This document shows positions 59,901 through 64,000 of a DNA stretch of 64,000 nt, piece by piece (positions within the stretch are counted from its first letter, which is position 1; the number at the start of each line of letters is the position of its first letter). The position numbers were made by a program, and so were the translations under genes. This DNA comes from Nectonema munidae (lineage: Eukaryota > Nematomorpha > Nectonematoida > Nectonematidae). The stretch lies in NCBI GenBank assembly GCA_030549495.1, contig JAUIRK010000627.1:62001-126000 (forward strand). The letters are read 5' to 3'. The notes below the pieces were generated by a model. It was not told the DNA's origin. It saw nothing but the letters and a program-made list of their open reading frames with translations, and searched no databases.

Positions 59901-62549
59901 TATTTATATAAATATATATAATATATGTACAAAAGACATAAACGGATTTGCCTGTTCACTCAATCTCCAATTTACAAGTAAAGAATCAAACAGAAAATAA
60001 ATTATATATCGGTGATTGGCAAAGAAGATTCTTCAAGGAAATTGAGAAAGCAATCCTTCAACACACAATTTTAGATTTCCTTAAAATATTTCACTTAATC
60101 TTTGTTTTATTTAATTCTTTTTGGATAAATATAAATACAATTTTTATATAAACCTTATTTCCAATAGTTTCTCCTTTTTCAGTTCAAGTTAGTCGAACAA
60201 GGACAAAATTGAATTGAAAAAAGATAAAGTTAAATTAAAAATCCTATATAAATATATATATTATTTTAAAAGGGCATACTTTATCATGATAAAGTAATAA
60301 GTGAGTTTTCAGAAACAAACCATACCTTGAATATCACAAACTAATTATTATAATTACAAGACAGCACTTATTTTTTTGCAAATCATTTTCGAGAAAAAAA
60401 GACTTTTGTGTAGTGTTTAAAAAAAGTATGGAAAAATGTTTTGAAGAAACAAGTTTATCAAGCTAAACTAACCAATTATTGTCGCGAAACTATTTCAATA
60501 TAAACATACAAAATTAGGTATAGGCACGTGCAGTGCTTATTCTTAAATTGAAACAAAATTTTTAATTCGTCATAAAAACTAAGAATACCTTTTTCACTCT
60601 TTTGAAATTAAAATTTTGTTTCGGAAGAGTTTTTCAAAAAAAAATGTTATAGTCAAAGAAAAACGAGAGACTTACTTCCAGAAAAAGAAAAGGAAAATGA
60701 GAATGATGAGCAGAAGGAGAGAAAGCAGCGTTCCCACCAACAAAATCGAATTGGAGTACATGATCTTCTCACTGACTAAAATTTGGCATATACGCAAAGC
60801 TTTAATAAATGGAAGGAAAAAACATTTCCTTGGAATATTCAATTCATTACATTTAGGGAAAATGTAGAAGAGAAGAAGCTCTGTGGTGTAGGGGCGTCAT
60901 ATACTGAAAGATATATTTGGAGAAGTGTAGTTCAACCCAGGATAGAGACGCCTTTTTCAAATGATTTCTTAACTCATTTGATTCAAGACTTTTTTTGATT
61001 GACATTAGGTAATTTGATCTAGCTTAAAATCCAGAAATTGTTTGCATCATTTAAAAATAAAGATGAGATCATCACAAGGGGTTATTAGAATGGACTCTAC
61101 CCTTAACAGCTTAAACTTCGTTAGCTTATTACTACTTTAAATGTAGATTAGATACTCGAATTAACACGCCCAAAACACAATGCTAACACAACACAAGTAT
61201 AGTACAATAGATTATATTATCATAAAAAAAGTTTTGTTCAAAATTTAAGGAAATAATATACACTCATAACCATTGTGTGCTTGTTGATATCTGGAAACGC
61301 ATTTTATCGCGTTCCTTTCACTTAAAATTCTTATAGTGTGTGTGTGTGCATCATTTTGGAAATTTCTTTTGTATGCTTACACATGTCAACGGTCAACGTT
61401 TTTGTTCGACATGGTGGTCTGAGAGTGAATTCACATTTTTACAATGGACAATGTCTTCAACTGCCAAAAGTTAACCTTACAATTTTTAAATAGGGAAGGT
61501 TTTATTTATACAAATAGATACGCATATTTATGCCCAGTTGCAGGCTTTTATAATTGTAGTTTGAAAAACATAAACCCTTGAATTATAAATAAAATAATGC
61601 ACTAATTTGTATACAAAAGAATGACAAAATTCGTCTTGATAACATCAATTTCAATGTCTAGAAGTAAAGAGTGAATCGCCATTTTAAAGGATAGGGGTGT
61701 TTAAAAATTTTATTGATCCGCAAACATCAAAAATTTTTTAGTCATACGCCATCCATATTTCTTGCAGAAAATTAAAAATACAGGATTGAACTGGAGGCTG
61801 TAGAAAACCGAAAATCAATCAAGAGCTGCTTATGTGTGTTATGCTAAAGTTGTCTCATAGGTAAAAAGTCAACAATATCTGATGTAGCTTATGCAATAAT
61901 AAAGCAAATGCCCGTGATGACATAGAAGAGAAGTAAATAAAATTTTTGTGAAATATATAGTTAATAAAATCTTTATCTTTTTCTTCTTCAATAAATTGCA
62001 AAAGCTGTCGTGAATTTTCAATTGATCCATTCTGTTTTGATTATTATTATTGCTTTCAAGTTAAAAAAACAAAGATAACTTTTAACAGAAATTTTGTTTA
62101 AAATGTAAAAAAAAATTACACATACTGTCAATTTTCATAAAGGAAGTTTTTTTGTGATAAAGAAACCATTACATATTTATATATAAATATAAAGAAAATG
62201 AAAAGTAAATTTGAGTATTACGAAAGAATTCTCTCAAAGAATCTCCTCATAAAGAAACCTTGTATGGATATAACTAAACATATTCCCACACAAAGACATA
62301 TTTTGCAATGAATCAAAATTTGAAGGGAATTGATCGATAATGGAAATAGGGGAGAGAACATTGGAAAGGTGGACGTGAGCACAAGTCAGATTGAGTAAGT
62401 TTGAGTTATCTGCAAAAATTACGTGTCACAACAGAGTAAAGAGGTGTGAATTCGCCGATGTAACGCGTGTTCTTGGAAGTGATACTTAGACAAACGCCAG
62501 CAATCCGGAAAAAGTATTTGGTACTGGAGAGAAGCTCATCAAACTCAGC
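54736..62549 (-). CDS. Ptp99A: Receptor-type protein tyrosine phosphatase (PTP99A / PTPRG-PTPRZ type), 3' part
   Basis: Minus-strand exons, 5' to 3': 62549-62423, 60775-60676, 57288-57053, 56993-54736. All three introns have GT-AG borders and consistent phases. The product is the end of an FN3 domain, one membrane helix, a ~78-residue juxtamembrane segment, an intact catalytic domain D1 and a degenerate D2. It would dephosphorylate phosphotyrosine at the inner face of the plasma membrane; fly Ptp99A acts in axon guidance. Assignment to the R5 group (PTPRG/PTPRZ/Ptp99A) rests on the insertion before WPD in D1, on HIRQQRNYLVQTEEQYVFIH, and on replacement of the D2 catalytic Cys by Asp. The symbol is tentative; the family call is firm. 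Exons for the remaining extracellular domains lie past 64000. Confidence 0.93.
57053..57288 (-). CDS. Ptp99A: PTP juxtamembrane exon
   Basis: The acceptor (AATAG) is at 57290-57289 and the donor is GT at 57052-57051, followed by a 59-bp intron. It encodes YSFLPCNNYNTTSSVHGSSS then IYEQHHAAVKTHFRNNFNQM and a basic/Ser-rich tail ending IMFT. The leading G completes the Lys codon from the transmembrane exon (FFFW-K-YS); the trailing G joins AC of the next exon as Asp. The polar, basic composition suits the cytosolic stretch between membrane and D1. The donor GTTTTT is weak, so a slightly different 3' border is possible. Confidence 0.78.
58000..59650 (+). mobile_element. Penelope-like retroelement fossil
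   Basis: Plus strand, in an intron of the PTP gene. Recognisable blocks in order: an N-terminal NNENIVIL region, an LRPILSMQN region, a region ending IVSLFTNIS, AMGYLSFKPYLGQHFVGFYK ERL (RT palm), and a thumb-like region FRAFKISYNGLFSRVT. The ORF at 59313-59627 follows. This order fits Penelope-like RTs. It is broken many times and looks old; no intact end repeats were seen. Confidence 0.6.
60676..60775 (-). CDS. Ptp99A: PTP transmembrane exon
   Basis: The acceptor AAATTTTAG ends at 60776; the donor is GTAAGT at 60675-60670. It encodes (L)SEKIMYSNSILLVGTLLSLL then LLIILIFLFFFW(K), a single strong membrane helix ending in a basic stop-transfer residue. Phase 1 in, phase 2 out, matching both neighbours. 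Confidence 0.88.
60885..60965 (+). repeat. tRNA-like SINE fragment
   Basis: TGTGGTGTAGGGGCGTCATA (A-box like) and AGTGTAGTTCAACCCAGG (B box GTTCAACCC, a good match to GWTCRANNC) about 45 bp apart. The acceptor stem is not complementary by eye, so SINE rather than tRNA gene. Confidence 0.4.
61000..62420. other. PTP intron between FN3 and transmembrane exons
   Basis: AT-rich with a short TG repeat near 61335-61348; no gene or clear mobile element recognised. Confidence 0.4.
62423..62549 (-). CDS. Ptp99A: PTP exon: end of a fibronectin type III domain
   Basis: The acceptor CACTTTTAG ends at 62550; the donor GTAATT starts at 62422. It reads AEFDELLSSTKYFFRIAGVC then LSITSKNTRYIGEFTPLYSVVT. The 'LxxxTKYFFRIAGVC...GEFTPLYSVVT' pattern corresponds to the last strands of an FN3 module, the usual membrane-proximal domain of these receptors. 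It ends in phase 1 and joins TC of the transmembrane exon. Upstream exons are outside the window; I see none between 62550 and 64000. Confidence 0.85.
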
Positions 62550-62574
62550 CTAAAAGTGGAAAATAATTGTCAAT

Positions 62575-62592
62575 AGAGAGAGAGAGAGAGAG
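62575..62592. repeat. (AG)n microsatellite
   Basis: Nine AG units, 26 bp upstream of the FN3 exon on the minus strand, where it reads (CT)n. It could act as part of the polypyrimidine tract region of that acceptor. Confidence 0.85.
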
Positions 62593-63195
62593 TCCCAAAA
62601 ATGGAAATGCTTTTCTACTTTTAAAATATTGTATATAATCGAGTTCACGCTAAAAAGAAGCATCCAAAATATTTTTCCCATACACGTTGAACGCAAGAAT
62701 CAGTTTTAACGTATTTATATATATTTAAATTATTATATAAGACTATTTGTTGTATGTTGTTGTACTAATTTGAAATAAAAATTTTAAAAATGATATTTAT
62801 TTATAATATTAGAACAAAATGGAAGAGTTTTAATTTTTTATATTTAATAAAAAAAAATTAACTCTAAACATAATTCAACTTAAAACTGAGTTTGGATAAA
62901 GTAACATAGTGTAAAAATTCCTAGAATAAACAAATAAATGCTTAAAAATACAATGAGATAATAAAATCAATAATATTAAAAAAACAAAGTTTACATATAA
63001 CTAAAAACGCGGCCTTGGATAAAATAAAAGTATAAAACTTATTAGCCAAAATATCACTAATTTTAAATGAGTACCAAAAGAATTTTTCTTTGAACTCTCT
63101 ACGACACTTTAATATGTTGTCATTGATAAGAGAATTAATTATATACGCATTCACTCAATGTTATCTAATCAATGGACTATCAACTCTCTGAATGC

Positions 63196-63300
63196 TTAAC
63201 CCATTTAGTATCAATGTTCACAAAGAGAACGCAGACAACTCAAGTAATCTCTATTTAATTCTATCCAAAACAAAAGTTTATGCATCCTTCCGAGGGGAAT
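63196..63300. mobile_element. TTAA MITE family 1, copy 5 (right end eroded)
   Basis: TTAACCCATTTAGTATCAAT GTTCACAAAGAGAACGCAGA C and AGTAATCTCTATTTAATTCT match copy 3; the right inverted repeat is only partly kept (CATCCTTCCGAGGGGAA). Confidence 0.65.
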
Positions 63301-64000
63301 ATATATGGTGTGCAGGCAAAATGTGGACCGACATGATTTCGAAACATAATGGACAAAATGTTGGAAAATATTTATATTTAAATTTGTTACACTGTATTTG
63401 TCATATAATTACAAAAATATATATATAAAAATTTGAATGCAAAGTATATCTATATTTTGTATTTTTATATCTGTTAAAATTTTCGTAACTACCTTATTTG
63501 ATACAGAGAATGTGATAAAAAAGTGGCCAAATTACAAGAAATTGATGCCAATGACTAAAACTAGAAAATGAAAATTTTCAATTGTAATTAGCGACTTATT
63601 TTTCAGACTTTATATCAAGGGTTCTGTCAGGCCTATCAATAAAAGGGATAGGTGTATGAGGCCCTTTGGGATCTATTGCCCTCCTCTTCAAACTCCCTTG
63701 AAATATATAAATGCATACACTTCCTTATAGTCCAGACCCCATTAAAATCAGTTTTGCCCTGCCCATATACCTAGAGTCGGGCGATTGGAGGTAAGGAAGT
63801 AAAATATCTTTCTTCACAAAAAATAAATTTAAATATGCGAAAAAAAATTTAATGTGTGAAAACATTGCGTCTTGAAAATATTTTTTTCTAACTGAAAAAA
63901 AGCTTTTGAAAAAAGTTAAGGTTTCTATGCGAAGACGTGGCTTTTCTCGTGTTAAATAGGAATTAGACGTGCTTTGTAGATGCATGCAAAAACAGACTTA
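63300..64000. other. Intronic or upstream DNA of the PTP gene
   Basis: No exon recognised on either strand; the next upstream PTP exons must be beyond the window. Confidence 0.4.

Noticed and set aside
60885-60965. Functional tRNA gene
   Set aside because: A and B boxes are recognisable but acceptor and anticodon stems do not pair by eye; treated as a SINE fragment. The same applies to 14036-14145, 23325-23500, 31690-31780 and 43950-44200.

Overview
This is a eukaryotic, AT-rich window dominated by transposon debris. It looks like an arthropod nuclear genome: two multi-exon membrane-protein genes with GT-AG introns, long repeat-filled introns, and many families of short DNA-transposon derivatives. 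The repeat content and gene structure would suit a copepod-like genome, but that is inference; nothing in the window fixes the species. No prokaryotic or organellar features are present.

Layout. 0-17 kb: non-coding and repeat-rich. It holds LINE reverse-transcriptase scraps (about 130-560 and 1575-1690), a 477-bp hAT-type element with target-site duplication (3136-3612), a decayed hAT-like transposase (4167-5135, minus), a ~150-bp tandem-repeat array (5.4-6.6 kb) with its own flank, and a GC-richer island with a 252-bp tandem duplication (10.0-11.45 kb). 17.07-47.01 kb: one plus-strand gene for an equilibrative nucleoside transporter (SLC29/ENT), reconstructed here as ten exons whose splice phases all agree. 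Its introns carry a Tigger derivative, a hAT transposase interrupted by a MULE-type element, a jockey/I-like LINE, several MITEs, tRNA-like SINEs and a retroelement fossil. 47-54.4 kb: a transposon graveyard with a piggyBac transposase relic, TTAA-flanked MITEs, a Tigger/pogo transposase relic, hAT elements, and a second, inverted copy of the tandem-repeat composite from 5-7 kb. 54.7-62.55 kb: a minus-strand receptor tyrosine phosphatase gene of the PTP99A / PTPRG-PTPRZ type. Its last four exons are present: end of an FN3 domain, transmembrane helix, juxtamembrane segment, then both phosphatase domains in one large exon. Its 5' exons lie beyond the window. A Penelope-like fossil (about 58.0-59.65 kb) sits in one of its introns.

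The two host genes converge (plus, then minus). They do not form an obvious pathway: one moves nucleosides across membranes, the other is a cell-surface phosphatase of the axon-guidance type. I found no CRISPR array, operon or convincing novel system. The most informative observations are the nested 9-bp-TSD element inside a hAT dimerisation domain, the inverted pair of composite tandem-repeat elements 46 kb apart, a hammerhead-like motif at 15.97 kb, the GC-richer tandem-duplicated island, and the crowding of short transposons against transporter exon edges.
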